Assembly: GCA_046538075.1 (NCBI GenBank)
Contig: JBKHJN010000009.1
Coordinates: 1 to 64,000, forward strand
Length of the DNA stretch: 64,000 bases
DNA from: Desulfobacca_B sp046538075
GTDB taxonomy: Bacteria; Desulfobacterota; Desulfobaccia; Desulfobaccales; Desulfobaccaceae
Direction of reading: 5' to 3'
Positions within the stretch are counted from its first letter, which is position 1. Each line of letters opens with the position of its first letter. Position numbers and translations under genes: made by a program. Of this stretch, positions 31,306 to 39,936 are shown piece after piece. The notes below the pieces were generated by a model. It saw only the letters and a program-made list of their open reading frames with translations. It was not told the DNA's origin and made no database searches.

Positions 31306-32277
31306 ATGGATCGAAAAAAATTATTCAAGACCTTAAAGTCCGATATCGATCAGATTAACCAAGCTCTGGAAACTAATCTGTCTTCCCATGTGCCGATGAT
31401 TTCCGAGGTGGGAAGATATATTTTGCTCAGCGGCGGCAAACGCATCCGCCCCTTGCTGTTTCTGCTGTCGGCTCGGATGTGCGGTTGCCAGGAAGATCAT
31501 CTTCCCGATATATCAACTATTTTTGAATACCTACATGCAGCTACTTTACTTCATGATGATGTAGTTGATGACGCTACAGTACGGCGGGGCCTGTCTTCGG
31601 CCAACATGATCTGGGGCAATCAGGCGGTCATCCTGGTCGGCGATTTTCTCCTCTCCAAGGCGCTGGGCATTGCGGTCTCGACCAACAAGGTCAGAGTAAT
31701 GCAGGTGTTGGCGCAGACCACCATCCAGATGGCCGAAGGAGAAATCCTGCAGCTGATTCACACCGGTAATTTGGATAAAACCGAAGAAGACTATTTTGAA
31801 GTTATTACCCGAAAAACGGCCATCCTGATGTCGGCCGCCTGCCAGATCGGAGCCATTTTAGGGGGGGTGCCGGCGCCGCAGGAACTGGCCCTGAAGGACT
31901 TTGGCCTTAATCTGGGGATAACCTTTCAGATCGTCGACGATATCCTGGATTACACCGGTAATGTGGAGGAATTGGGTAAGCCGGTCGGCAACGATCTCAA
32001 GGAAGGCAAAATAACCTTGCCGCTGATCCATGCTTTGGTCCAGGCCCAGCCAGCGGACCGCCAGCGCCTGCAGGAGTTGGCCAAGTTAACCGACCGCCAG
32101 GAAATAGCCCGGGAATTAAGACCGATCCTGGATAAATATGGTTCGCTGGACCACGCTCGCCAAAAGGCCCAGGCCTATACCACCAAGGCTCAGGAATATT
32201 TAAAAATTTTCCCTCCCTCGCGCGAGAAGACCATCTTTACCGAGATCACCAATTACCTGGTAGAGCGGACTTTTTAA
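31306..32277 (+). CDS. ispB: Polyprenyl diphosphate synthase (octaprenyl type)
   Basis: A 323-residue trans-isoprenyl diphosphate synthase making the side chain of the respiratory quinone. Both aspartate-rich motifs are present: L-L-H-D-D-V-V-D-D-A-T-V-R-R-G and F-Q-I-V-D-D-I-L-D-Y. G-G-K-R-I-R-P-L-L is the diphosphate-binding strand. The residues before the first motif (Y-L-H-A-A-T-L) are small, which fits a long-chain product. Chain length cannot be read exactly. Medium or long-chain synthases of this type serve menaquinone in sulfate reducers. Confidence 0.9.
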   Translation: MDRKKLFKTLKSDIDQINQALETNLSSHVPMISEVGRYILLSGGKRIRPLLFLLSARMCGCQEDHLPDISTIFEYLHAATLLHDDVVDDATVRRGLSSANMIWGNQAVILVGDFLLSKALGIAVSTNKVRVMQVLAQTTIQMAEGEILQLIHTGNLDKTEEDYFEVITRKTAILMSAACQIGAILGGVPAPQELALKDFGLNLGITFQIVDDILDYTGNVEELGKPVGNDLKEGKITLPLIHALVQAQPADRQRLQELAKLTDRQEIARELRPILDKYGSLDHARQKAQAYTTKAQEYLKIFPPSREKTIFTEITNYLVERTF

Positions 32278-32298
32278 TCCCCGGCGGTGCTGCGGCAG

Positions 32299-32607
32299 CT
32301 AGGTGCCCTGCCGACCTTTTAATTCCTGTTCCAGGGCCTGCAGGCGTTTTTCCAGGTTCTCCAGGTCAGCCTGGCGGGCCAACCCCATTTCTGCAACGTT
32401 CTTTTTAACCAGCTCCTTGATCCGGCTGAAGACAGCCTCTTGCTCGCTCTGAGCCTTTTCGATAATCTGTTCAACGGCTTGGGAGCGATCCTGCTGGCTT
32501 ATTTCGCCCCGCTTGACCATCTCATCTACCAGGCCTTCGACCTTCTCTTTGGTAAAATCCCACAAACCCAAGCCGAAATTTACGGTTTTCCGCCAGAATT
32601 CATCCAT
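32299..32607 (-). CDS. Phasin-like helical protein
   Basis: About 102 residues, almost entirely amphipathic helix: D-F-T-K-E-K-V-E-G-L-V-D-E-M-V-K-R-G-E, then LENLEKRLQALEQELKG at the end. Small proteins of this layout are usually named phasin-superfamily or PHA-granule-associated. Here the function is not established and there is no PHA gene nearby. GTG 32619 and ATG 32607 are both possible; the ATG has AGGTGAG upstream. It is convergent with the polyprenyl synthase gene. Confidence 0.75.
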   Translation of the reverse strand: MDEFWRKTVNFGLGLWDFTKEKVEGLVDEMVKRGEISQQDRSQAVEQIIEKAQSEQEAVFSRIKELVKKNVAEMGLARQADLENLEKRLQALEQELKGRQGT

Positions 32608-32711
32608 CTTATCTCTCACCTCTCAAATTGCCTTTTTAGATGCTTCGGGTAACATGTTAAGGAAAATTCCTGCCTCTCCTCAATTTTACCTAAAGCCAAG
32701 CATAATTTAAT

Positions 32712-33467
32712 TTACACTGTCACTTTTAGCCCATCCTCGGCCCGGATGATTTCTCCCGCATAGTTCTGCGCACAGGCAGCCACTACATCCATCTGGTCGC
32801 AGGGGGGATAGAAATGGGTCAGAATCAACCGGGGCACCCCGGTCCGGGAGGCCAGTTCCCCGGCTTCGGCAGGGGTAAGGTGGCCGGGGATCTTCGTGGG
32901 ATTGGCTGCTTCCAGAATCAGCAGGTCGGCCCCGGTGGCCAGGTTGACCAGGGAATCGCTGATATCGGTGTCGCCGGAATAGACCACGGCCCGGCCTTCG
33001 GCTTCGATCCGAAAGGCAATGCTGCTGGCAATGTGCCTGACCGGGGCTGTTTTAATCATCAGATCATCCCCGCGGAACTCATCCGGGCCAGTAGTAGACA
33101 GCTCTTTGACTTTCATCAGCCCCGGCGGTGGTTCAATCCAGTCCCCAAAGGCTCCTTTCAGGCCGTGGAAAAAATCAGTAAACCCCTGGGCGGCCAGCAG
33201 CCAAAAGGGCGCCTGGCGATGATAGCCCAGGGAATAGTGGGTGGCAAATAGAAAGGGGGCCAGATCCCCGACATGGTCAACATGAAAGTGGCTGAGACCG
33301 ATAATGTCGACCCTGGTAAAATCAAGATCAACTGAGAGCAGGGCCCGCAAGGTGCCTGCCCCCAGATCCAACAGCACCACCTTCCCGGCCGCCTTGAGGG
33401 CCACCGCCGGTGGGCCCCGACGCGGGGATGGCACCGCGGTGCCTGAACCAATAATAATAACTTCCAC
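32712..33467 (-). CDS. MBL-fold metallo-hydrolase (RNase Z-like)
   Basis: A 251-residue metallo-beta-lactamase-fold enzyme. The metal motif is L-S-H-F-H-V-D-H-V-G-D; other ligands are P-V-R-H, S-G-D-T-D and L-T-H-F-Y. The layout with an N-terminal G-S-G-T-A-V-P-S-P matches RNase Z and ribonuclease-like arylsulfatase-type proteins. It could process tRNA or hydrolyse a small ester or phosphodiester. Length is shorter than canonical RNase Z and the exosite arm is missing. GTG 33467 follows directly after the stop of the ferritin-like gene, indicating one operon. Confidence 0.85.
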   Translation of the reverse strand: MEVIIIGSGTAVPSPRRGPPAVALKAAGKVVLLDLGAGTLRALLSVDLDFTRVDIIGLSHFHVDHVGDLAPFLFATHYSLGYHRQAPFWLLAAQGFTDFFHGLKGAFGDWIEPPPGLMKVKELSTTGPDEFRGDDLMIKTAPVRHIASSIAFRIEAEGRAVVYSGDTDISDSLVNLATGADLLILEAANPTKIPGHLTPAEAGELASRTGVPRLILTHFYPPCDQMDVVAACAQNYAGEIIRAEDGLKVTV

Positions 33468-33995
33468 TTAAGCGCCGTCCACGTGGGCCATTTCGCTGAC
33501 ATAGAACCAGTCGGCGGGATCGGCCAGATAATTATGATAGTCCAACAGAGCCAGATAGTGCCCCCGTTCTTCATTGACCAGGCTCAGAAAAAACCGCCGC
33601 TCCATAGGGGTGGTGGCCTCCCGGGCCAGTTTATTGTAATAGGCGACGCTTTTCTCTTCCATGTCCATTCCCAGTTCCAAGGCCTTGAGGTCATCGGCGT
33701 GGCCCTGCCCCATGGCTTCATTGGCCAAAGCCCTGGCAAAGACGTTGGGCTCATGATGGGGCTGATCAAAGCTGCACATGGTCTCCGACCATTGCGGGTC
33801 TTTTTCCAGCGCCTGAAAAATTTCCCGGATTTTTTGAATGTGGTAGTCCTCAGCTTTGGCCAGATATTCAAAGATTTCCCGAGTCCCCGGGGTCCTGGCC
33901 TGGGCCGCGGACTGCTGGTAAAATTTCTGGCCGTCTATTTCCATCTGCACGGCATCCTTTAAGGCATCGATCAAACAACTGATATCCTGGGCCAT
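33468..33995 (-). CDS. Ferritin-like/rubrerythrin-type protein
   Basis: A 175-residue four-helix bundle with two E-x6-Y-like carboxylate sets: QMEIDGQKFYQQSA, A-K-A-E-D-Y-H, then MDMEEKSVAYYNKLA and V-N-E-E-R-G-H. These are the ligands of a non-haem di-iron centre in the rubrerythrin group. No C-terminal rubredoxin (C-x2-C) domain is present. It probably detoxifies peroxide or stores or senses iron in the cytoplasm of an anaerobe. The first methionine is separated from the divergent Nudix gene by a shared upstream region. Confidence 0.88.
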   Translation of the reverse strand: MAQDISCLIDALKDAVQMEIDGQKFYQQSAAQARTPGTREIFEYLAKAEDYHIQKIREIFQALEKDPQWSETMCSFDQPHHEPNVFARALANEAMGQGHADDLKALELGMDMEEKSVAYYNKLAREATTPMERRFFLSLVNEERGHYLALLDYHNYLADPADWFYVSEMAHVDGA

Positions 33996-34161
33996 GGTTT
34001 GCTTCCCTTCCTTTTTTGAAAAATCAGTTTTTCATAAATTATGTCGCCATCGCCCAGATGTCAAACAAATCTCTGGCTCGATTTTTAAAAACAAAGACAG
34101 CCCCCACGCTTTCTTGCCGGGGAGCGTTTTATGTGCTAAAAAATTGACAGGAAGGTATATC

Positions 34162-34767
34162 ATGACCCCAGAGCAATTACGCCGGCTTTTCTCCTTACCA
34201 CCCCTGGCTACGGCGGTGGCTGCGGATCTGGTCCCGGCCGCGGTGCTGGCGCCGCTTTTCTTCCAGGGGGCGGCATTGCAGGTGCTTTTCACCCAGCGCA
34301 CCGACACGGTCAAGGATCATCAAGGGCAGATTTCTTTTCCTGGCGGCATCCAGGCTCCGCAAGATAACGGGTTTCTGGCCACCGCCCTGCGGGAGGCCCA
34401 GGAAGAGATCGGTCTGCAACCGGAGGCGGTCGAAGTCTTGGGAGACTTGCCCCCCATCAGTACCGTCACCGGCTACCAGATTTATAGCTTCGTCGGTCTG
34501 ATCCCTTTTCCCTATGACTTCAAGATCAACCACTACGAAGTAGACCGGCTCATTATCCTGCCGGTAATGCCCCTGTTGGACCCCGGGCGCTGGTCCGTTC
34601 GACCTTATGAATGGCAGGGGCAGACCAAATCAGCGTTCTTTTGCCAATATCAGGATGTCACCGTCTGGGGGGCTACCGCCCGCATTCTGATTGAAATATT
34701 GACCCGGCTGGAGCCAGGCTTCGAAGTTCGGCTTGATCAGCTGCGGAAGAAAAATGGCATTTCTTGA
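34162..34767 (+). CDS. Nudix hydrolase, CoA pyrophosphatase type
   Basis: About 201 residues. The Nudix box is seen as ALREAQEEIGL, preceded by the CoA-type Q-I-S-F-P-G-G-I. The first Nudix acidic position is D rather than E (G-I-Q-A-P-Q-D). Enzymes of this type split CoA or acyl-CoA to 3',5'-ADP and phosphopantetheine, or hydrolyse other nucleotide diphosphates. The frame is open to an upstream GTG at 33994, but ATG 34162 has GGAAGG 7 bases before it and begins the family sequence. TTGACA just upstream of the ribosome site is too close to be the promoter. Confidence 0.9.
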   Translation: MTPEQLRRLFSLPPLATAVAADLVPAAVLAPLFFQGAALQVLFTQRTDTVKDHQGQISFPGGIQAPQDNGFLATALREAQEEIGLQPEAVEVLGDLPPISTVTGYQIYSFVGLIPFPYDFKINHYEVDRLIILPVMPLLDPGRWSVRPYEWQGQTKSAFFCQYQDVTVWGATARILIEILTRLEPGFEVRLDQLRKKNGIS

Positions 34768-34818
34768 TCAGAAGTCCAGGACAAGCAAGAACCCCCGAAA
34801 CCAGATTACCACAGGGAT

Positions 34819-35469
34819 TTAGGCCAAGGGCGGAATAGTAGCGTTCAGCAGGCGCACCACCGCCAGTTCGGGAAAGTAGTCGATGATATTATAGCCGGCG
34901 TAGGTTTGGTCTAAACGAAACAGGCAATCCAGGGTTAACCCCAGGGCTTCACATAAAATGATGCGATTGATGCCGGCATGGGCAACGATCAGAAAATGTT
35001 CCCCTTCATGGCGCTGGCGCAGGCGTTCCAACGCCGGAAGGACCCGGGCTTTAACGTCCGCCAGGCTTTCGCCGCCGGGAATGCGATAATTGGTCAGATC
35101 CTGGAACCGGTTTTGTAATTCCTGGGGGTAGCGCTGGGCGATCTCGGCAAAACTCAATCCCTCCCAGATGCCAAAATTGAGTTCGCGGAATTCCGGCACC
35201 GACTGCACCGGCAAACCCCGCTCCCGGGCAATAAGTTCGGCCCCCCGGCGGGCCCGGAGGCGATCCGAGGCATAGACCGCGCCTAGGGGCAGATGGCGCC
35301 ATTGTTGGGCCAGGGCCTTGAACTGGCGCACTCCGAAGGGGCTCAGATCAACATCATTGTGGCCATTGTAGATGTGGGTATGACCATCGGCTACCTGGCC
35401 ATGACGCACCAGATAGAGCCGGGCCGGCTTAAGATCCTGGTTTTTGGACAAGGCCTTGAGTTGCATCAT
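34819..35469 (-). CDS. Histidine phosphatase family protein
   Basis: A 216-residue phosphoglycerate-mutase-fold enzyme. The catalytic histidine motif is L-V-R-H-G-Q, the second histidine is in I-V-A-H-A-G, and arginine/glutamate motifs are D-R-L-R-A-R-R and F-R-E-L-N-F-G-I-W-E-G. It could be alpha-ribazole phosphatase (CobC), a broad-specificity phosphatase or, given its overlap with glgC, a sugar-phosphate phosphatase. The stop and start overlap with glgC (35466-35469) indicates coupling to glycogen synthesis. Confidence 0.88.
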   Translation of the reverse strand: MMQLKALSKNQDLKPARLYLVRHGQVADGHTHIYNGHNDVDLSPFGVRQFKALAQQWRHLPLGAVYASDRLRARRGAELIARERGLPVQSVPEFRELNFGIWEGLSFAEIAQRYPQELQNRFQDLTNYRIPGGESLADVKARVLPALERLRQRHEGEHFLIVAHAGINRIILCEALGLTLDCLFRLDQTYAGYNIIDYFPELAVVRLLNATIPPLA

Positions 35470-36698
35470 TCATCCAGAATCACGTTATTCGGGACCACCA
35501 CCACGCCTCCTTCGCTGATCGGGAAACGCCGGGCGTCGGCTTCGTGATCAGTGCCGATGGTAAAACCGGCCGGCACCTGGACCCCTTCCTCAATAACCGC
35601 CCGGTGGATGCGGGCCCGGGGCCCGATGTAAACATCGTCCCAAATGATGGATTCGGTCACTTCCGCATAGTGGTCAATGCGGACATTGGGGGACAGGATC
35701 GAGCGGCGCACCGTAGCCCCGCTGATAATACAGCCGCCGGACAGCAAGGAGTCTTCGACCATGGCAGGCCGGAGATTCCCTGGTTCGCCGGCGTAAATGG
35801 TCTTGGCCGGGGGAGACTGGCGCTGATAGGTCCGGATGGGCCATTCCTGGTCATATAAGTTGAAGAGGGGGTCGAGGGCGACTAGGTCCATGTTGGCCTC
35901 AAAATAGGCATCGATGCGGCCGATGTCCCGCCAGTAGCGGACCGTGTTTTTATCCTTGCCCCGAAAACTGTAAGCGTACACCCGATCGCGGCCCACCATC
36001 GCCGGGATAATATTTTTACCGAAATCATGGGCGCTATCGGCCTGCCGGGAGTCGCGGATAACTTCCTGGACCAACTTTTCGGTGTTGAATATATACACCC
36101 CCATGGACCCCAAGGCATGTTCCGGATCACCCGGGATAGAGGGCGGATCTTGCGGTTTTTCCAAGAAATCGATGATTCTCTGGTCCTCGTCAATATGGAT
36201 AATGCCAAAGGCGCTGCCTTCGTGGCGGGGAATCTTGACACAGCCGGCGGTGAGTTCGGCATCCTTTTCCAGGTGGAATTTTAACATGTCCAGATAATCC
36301 ATTTTATAAACGTGATCACCGGAAAGGATCAGCGTCCACCGGGGCCGCTCCTCTTGAAGGATATTGATGTTCTGGTAGATGGAATCCGCCGTGCCGCGAT
36401 ACCAGCGGTTGACCATAACCTGCTGGGGAGGTACACTGCGGATAAATTCCCCCATCTCCGGTTGCAGAATATGCCAGCCCAGAGTCAGGTGTTGGTCCAG
36501 GGAGAGGCTGCCATATTGGGTCAGCACATAGATGCGCCGGATGCCGGAATTGATACAGTTGGAAAGAGTAAAATCGATGATCTTGTAGATGCCCCCAAAA
36601 GTGATGGCCGGCTTGGCCTTGTCGCGGGTCAAGGGATAAAGCCGCTCGCCCCGCCCGCCAGCCATAATCAGCGTCGTCAGTTGCTGTAATTTTTGCAT
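35466..36698 (-). CDS. glgC: Glucose-1-phosphate adenylyltransferase GlgC
   Basis: A 410-residue enzyme making ADP-glucose, the glucosyl donor for glycogen. The nucleotidyltransferase core begins T-T-L-I-M-A-G-G-R-G-E-R-L-Y-P-L-T and continues A-K-P-A-I-T-F-G-G-I-Y-K-I-I-D-F; I-L-S-G-D-H-V-Y-K-M-D is the catalytic loop. A left-handed beta-helix C-terminus (about 300-400) carries hexapeptide-like turns, as in GlgC. The second half contacts allosteric effectors. It is followed by the overlapping phosphatase gene and preceded by a response regulator in the same direction. Confidence 0.95.
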   Translation of the reverse strand: MQKLQQLTTLIMAGGRGERLYPLTRDKAKPAITFGGIYKIIDFTLSNCINSGIRRIYVLTQYGSLSLDQHLTLGWHILQPEMGEFIRSVPPQQVMVNRWYRGTADSIYQNINILQEERPRWTLILSGDHVYKMDYLDMLKFHLEKDAELTAGCVKIPRHEGSAFGIIHIDEDQRIIDFLEKPQDPPSIPGDPEHALGSMGVYIFNTEKLVQEVIRDSRQADSAHDFGKNIIPAMVGRDRVYAYSFRGKDKNTVRYWRDIGRIDAYFEANMDLVALDPLFNLYDQEWPIRTYQRQSPPAKTIYAGEPGNLRPAMVEDSLLSGGCIISGATVRRSILSPNVRIDHYAEVTESIIWDDVYIGPRARIHRAVIEEGVQVPAGFTIGTDHEADARRFPISEGGVVVVPNNVILDE

Positions 36699-36707
36699 GG
36701 ACTAAAC

Positions 36708-37061
36708 CTATTCTAAAAGTTCTTTGATCTTCTGTTTGAGTTCACTAAGATCGCTGGATTTGACGATATAGGCATTGGCGGCCCAAGTCATAAAATCTTG
36801 TTTGTATTGTGAGTAGGCGGTGTTTAAGATTACCGGCAAGCCCTCTCTCATGCCGATAATGCGGGGCAGCAGTTCCACTCCGGTCATGCCCGGCATGCGA
36901 ATATCCAACACTACCAAGTCTAACGGTTCATTGCGTTCAATAATCTTAATCGCTTCCATGGCGTCTGCTGCGGTCAGCACCTGGTAGCCTTCTTCAGTTA
37001 ATTCCTCGCTGAGGAGGAGGCGGATTTTTTCATCATCATCGACTACCAGAATTACTTTCAT
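36708..37061 (-). CDS. Response regulator receiver protein (single domain)
   Basis: A 117-residue CheY-like protein with no output domain. The acidic pocket is D8-D9-D10, the phosphoacceptor D53 lies in V-V-L-D-I-R-M-P-G, T81 is the switch position and K101 follows in I-V-K-S-S-D. GAGGAGG precedes ATG. It is 9 bases upstream of glgC, so it may be co-transcribed and could signal into carbon storage. Its cognate kinase is unknown; a multi-PAS kinase lies about 4 kb away on the other strand. Confidence 0.92.
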   Translation of the reverse strand: MKVILVVDDDEKIRLLLSEELTEEGYQVLTAADAMEAIKIIERNEPLDLVVLDIRMPGMTGVELLPRIIGMREGLPVILNTAYSQYKQDFMTWAANAYIVKSSDLSELKQKIKELLE

Positions 37062-37095
37062 AGCACCTCCTCATAGCTTGTTTGGATCATATTAT

Positions 37096-37124
37096 AATAT
37101 AAACTCATTCCCCTGACCTGACAA
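37096..37124 (-). promoter_or_regulatory. Promoter for response regulator-glgC operon
   Basis: On the minus strand TTGTCA (37124-37119) and TATATT (37101-37096) with a 17-base spacer, about 35 bases upstream of the ATG at 37061. Confidence 0.55.
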
Positions 37125-37314
37125 GGACAGAGGCTAAATTAACTGCCAGGCAATTTATCCGGGGTAGAAGAATTGGGACCGATAACCGTGGTGGGGTGGC
37201 CGAAATCTTGCCCTCCATAGCGGTTGCCGGCTAACGCGGCCCTGCATTGACAATCGAAAAATATTTTATCTACTCCCCTGCAGGCATTAACAGAGAGCCG
37301 GGTAAATTGACAAT

Positions 37315-37944
37315 TCAACCGCCCTCTGGGGGTAGCCACTGGTCGGCGAAAAACAGCGGCAATTCCGCTGCACATATAGGTCCTACCTGGATTTGCCAGC
37401 CAGTCTGGTCCGCCAAAGATTCCCGGAGGGGAGCACAAAGCCCCGGGATAACCAGTTGCCGATGATCAACCTTGGCCCCCAGATCGTATTCCTGTAGGCC
37501 TCTTGCTAGCCGGATGGGGGTAAAGGTCTCATAGATTACGGCCATATCGACTGTATCACCCCGGCAGTCGATCAGCAATAAATAAAAGGGGCTGATGGTA
37601 GTAGCCAGCACCGCAGTGAGCACTGTCAGGGTAAGTTCGCTGTTGCTGCTGACCAGAACCGGAGTATGAGGGCCGGGGGTATTGATCTCAAACAACCCTG
37701 GGGCCGTCGGCTGCGGCAGGGCCATGGATTCCACCGGCGGCAGCCAGTCTCCGGCAGTCAGAGCCAGTTTCAGGGCATAGCGTTTCTGAGGGGAAAGATT
37801 ACGACAATCATCCAATTTCAAAGTGCCATTATTGAGCTGGGAGAGGAAATGTTCGGCGCTATCCAGGCCCACTGCCCGACATTCCTCTGGATCAAGATAG
37901 GGCAGCCATTGCATCTGCGATAGATATAAATTAGCCGGCGGCAT
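37315..37944 (-). CDS. CO dehydrogenase/acetyl-CoA synthase gamma C-terminal-domain protein (solitary)
   Basis: A 209-residue protein. The C-terminal 120 residues match the last domain of the CODH/ACS gamma subunit (large subunit of the corrinoid iron-sulfur protein): T-P-V-L-V-S-S-N-S-E-L-T, L-L-L-I-D-C-R-G, V-D-H-R-Q-L-V-I-P-G-L, T-G-W-Q-I-Q-V-G-P and A-E-L-P-L-F. The N-terminal iron-sulfur cysteines and TIM-barrel of the full-length subunit (about 450 residues) are absent, and the first 85 residues are unfamiliar. It cannot act as a complete corrinoid protein. It may be an accessory, decoy or assembly protein. It stands alone, facing the divergent DUF4416 gene. Confidence 0.7.
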   Translation of the reverse strand: MPPANLYLSQMQWLPYLDPEECRAVGLDSAEHFLSQLNNGTLKLDDCRNLSPQKRYALKLALTAGDWLPPVESMALPQPTAPGLFEINTPGPHTPVLVSSNSELTLTVLTAVLATTISPFYLLLIDCRGDTVDMAVIYETFTPIRLARGLQEYDLGAKVDHRQLVIPGLCAPLRESLADQTGWQIQVGPICAAELPLFFADQWLPPEGG

Positions 37945-38086
37945 AATTAACTCCTGGTCAAGATCAAGGGAGGGAACTGATCTGCCTGAAATTACAGCTT
38001 CATTACCATAACAGAAATAGCGATGCGGGTCAAACCTCCGACCAGATAATGATTGCCGCGCGGCAGGCTCCTGGGTAAAATTTATA

Positions 38087-38115
38087 TTGACTTCCCCCCG
38101 GGGTTTTCTTAGAAT
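38087..38115 (+). promoter_or_regulatory. Promoter upstream of DUF4416 gene
   Basis: TTGACT (38087-38092) and TAGAAT (38110-38115) with a 17-base spacer, 22 bases before ATG 38137. The box pair is close in form to the promoter of the F0 cluster at 43811. Confidence 0.55.
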
Positions 38116-38136
38116 AGGGGACCGCCTAAATTAGTG

Positions 38137-38679
38137 ATGAGTATTCCAGGCAAACCTTTACCGGTCAAGCCGCTGGTGAGTATAATTTTTGCTCAGCCAG
38201 AGGCGGAAGCAAACCTTCTGGCCGAGCTAATGACTTGGCTTGGTCCGGCCGATCTGGTTAGCCCCTGGTGGCCGTTTACCCACACTGCTTATTATATGCC
38301 GGAAATGGGGCCCAAACTGTGGCGTCGGCTGATGTCTTTTCTGCATCTGGCCCAACCGGGGGAACTGCCGCAATGGAAACTATTTACCAATAGCCTGGAG
38401 TGCCGCTATTCCCTAGGGGAACGGCGGCCCATCAATATCGATCCGGGGTATGTGGCCCGGGAGCGGTTGGTGTTGGCCACCGGCAAAAACTTCGTACATC
38501 GCCTTTATCTAGACCACGGCATTTATGGGGACTTAACCTTAACTTACCACCAAGGCGGGTTTCAGCCTTTGCCCTGGACCTATCCTGATTATGCCAGTTC
38601 TCCGCTGTTGGATTTTTTAAATCAGGCGCGCAAGAAATATCTCTGGCAATTACAGGCCTTAAAAGCAGAATTAACTTGA
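38137..38679 (+). CDS. DUF4416 family protein
   Basis: A 180-residue protein fitting the DUF4416 family, which is widespread in Desulfobacterota and Thermodesulfobacteria. Markers are WWPFTHTAYYMPEMG, R-P-I-N-I-D-P-G-Y-V, L-A-T-G-K-N-F-V-H-R and W-T-Y-P-D-Y. The conserved histidine, tyrosines and N-I-D-P-G suggest an enzyme or nucleotide-binding protein, but no function is known. It precedes yicC, remA-like and gmk in the same direction, an arrangement that often links it to this RNA/nucleotide cluster. Confidence 0.85.
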   Translation: MSIPGKPLPVKPLVSIIFAQPEAEANLLAELMTWLGPADLVSPWWPFTHTAYYMPEMGPKLWRRLMSFLHLAQPGELPQWKLFTNSLECRYSLGERRPINIDPGYVARERLVLATGKNFVHRLYLDHGIYGDLTLTYHQGGFQPLPWTYPDYASSPLLDFLNQARKKYLWQLQALKAELT

Positions 38680-38722
38680 ATTATAATTTGGTGTTAGGCC
38701 TCGGCCACCCGGACTTTTGAAC

Positions 38723-39607
38723 ATGATCAGAAGCATGACTGCCTTTGGCCGCGGCGAGGCCGAGAATTCCCAAAAAAGAATAATAGTGGAAATCCGCACG
38801 CTGAACCATCGATTTCTGGATTTACATTTTCGCCTCCCCCGAAAGTTTTTAGGACTGGAGGACCGCCTCAGGAAGCTGTTAAAATCCGCAATCCTTCGGG
38901 GACGGGTGGAATTAACCCTGGAACATGTGCCCTTGGAAGAGGGTACCAAAGGTTTAGTCCTGGATCGAACCTTGCTGCGGGAAGCCCAGGAGATCCTGGA
39001 GGAATTGCGGCAAACCTGTGCCATTCCGGAACCCTTGCAGCTGGAGCATTTTTTGCACTTCCCGGACCTGATTACCTCTCAGGAGAAGGGCGCCGCAGAA
39101 GAGGAGGACACTTGGGAAGTCCTGTCTCAGGCTGTGCTTCAGGCACTGGAGGCAGTGGAAGCCATGCGTCAGGCGGAAGGGAAAAACCTGGAAACCGATC
39201 TGCAGCAGCGCCTTGCCTTGATAAATCGCCAGGTGGGGGAAATTCAGGCCCAGGCCATAGAAGTGCCGCGGCTTTATCGGGAGCGTCTGGAGGCCCGGTT
39301 GGCCCAGTTGCTCCCCGAACAACCCCCGGTGGACGAGACTCGCCTGCTGCAGGAAGTGGCTCTGCTGGTGGATCGGGCTGACATCAGCGAGGAATTGACC
39401 CGGTTGCGCAGCCATCTGGAGCAGTTCCACCAGCATCTGGCCGGTTCCGGGGCGGTGGGCCGCCGGCTGGATTTCCTCCTGCAGGAGATGTATCGGGAGA
39501 TCAACACCATCGGGGCCAAGGCCAATGAGCTGAAGATCTCCCAGGCCGTGGTAGAACTAAAAAACGAGCTAGAACGTTTGCGGGAGCAGGTCCAAAATAT
39601 TGAATAA
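38723..39607 (+). CDS. YicC family endoribonuclease
   Basis: A 294-residue protein: S-M-T-A-F-G-R-G-E-A at the N-terminus, N-H-R-F-L-D-L-H-F-R, L-L-R-E-A-Q-E-I-L-E, and the C-terminal R-R-L-D-F-L-L-Q-E-M-Y-R-E-I-N-T-I-G-A-K. The C-terminal half (DUF1732) is the most conserved. YicC cleaves RNA, including small regulatory RNA in E. coli. ATG 38723 is chosen over TTG 38717. It is 20 bases upstream of the RemA-like gene and belongs with gmk, the common yicC-remA-gmk order. Confidence 0.92.
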   Translation: MIRSMTAFGRGEAENSQKRIIVEIRTLNHRFLDLHFRLPRKFLGLEDRLRKLLKSAILRGRVELTLEHVPLEEGTKGLVLDRTLLREAQEILEELRQTCAIPEPLQLEHFLHFPDLITSQEKGAAEEEDTWEVLSQAVLQALEAVEAMRQAEGKNLETDLQQRLALINRQVGEIQAQAIEVPRLYRERLEARLAQLLPEQPPVDETRLLQEVALLVDRADISEELTRLRSHLEQFHQHLAGSGAVGRRLDFLLQEMYREINTIGAKANELKISQAVVELKNELERLREQVQNIE

Positions 39608-39627
39608 TTAGTTAGTATTATTAAAAA

Positions 39628-39936
39628 ATGAACCCTTCATTAGCGTGCCCCATCATGTCCAACAAAGAGAATTATTCGGTCAACATCGGCTTTGGCAACC
39701 TGGTGCTTTCCCACCGGGTAGTAGCTATTGTCACTCCAGGGTCAGCGCCCATGAAACGGCTGCGGGAAGAGGCCAAAACCCGGGAACGGCTCATCGATGC
39801 CACGCATGGCCGCAAGACCCGGTCCATTATTGTGATGGATAGCAATCACATCGTGCTTTCCGCGGTTCAGCCCGAGACTCTGTGCCAACGCCTTAATGGA
39901 GATCATCAGGGTATAAGGGGCAAGAAAGACGAGTAA
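39628..39936 (+). CDS. RemA-like DUF370 family protein
   Basis: A 102-residue protein, or 93 from the second methionine at 39655. Markers are V-N-I-G-F-G-N-L-V-L-S-H-R-V-V-A-I-V, S-A-P-M-K-R-L, L-I-D-A-T-H-G-R-K-T-R-S and D-S-N-H-I-V-L-S-A-V-Q-P. RemA of Bacillus is a DNA-binding regulator of matrix genes; in other bacteria the role is unknown. Its frame touches the gmk start (TAA then GTG). Confidence 0.88.
   Translation: MNPSLACPIMSNKENYSVNIGFGNLVLSHRVVAIVTPGSAPMKRLREEAKTRERLIDATHGRKTRSIIVMDSNHIVLSAVQPETLCQRLNGDHQGIRGKKDE

Noticed and set aside
34141..34161. TTGACA near the Nudix gene as a promoter
   Set aside because: It lies about 15 bases before the start codon, too close for a -35 box of this gene.
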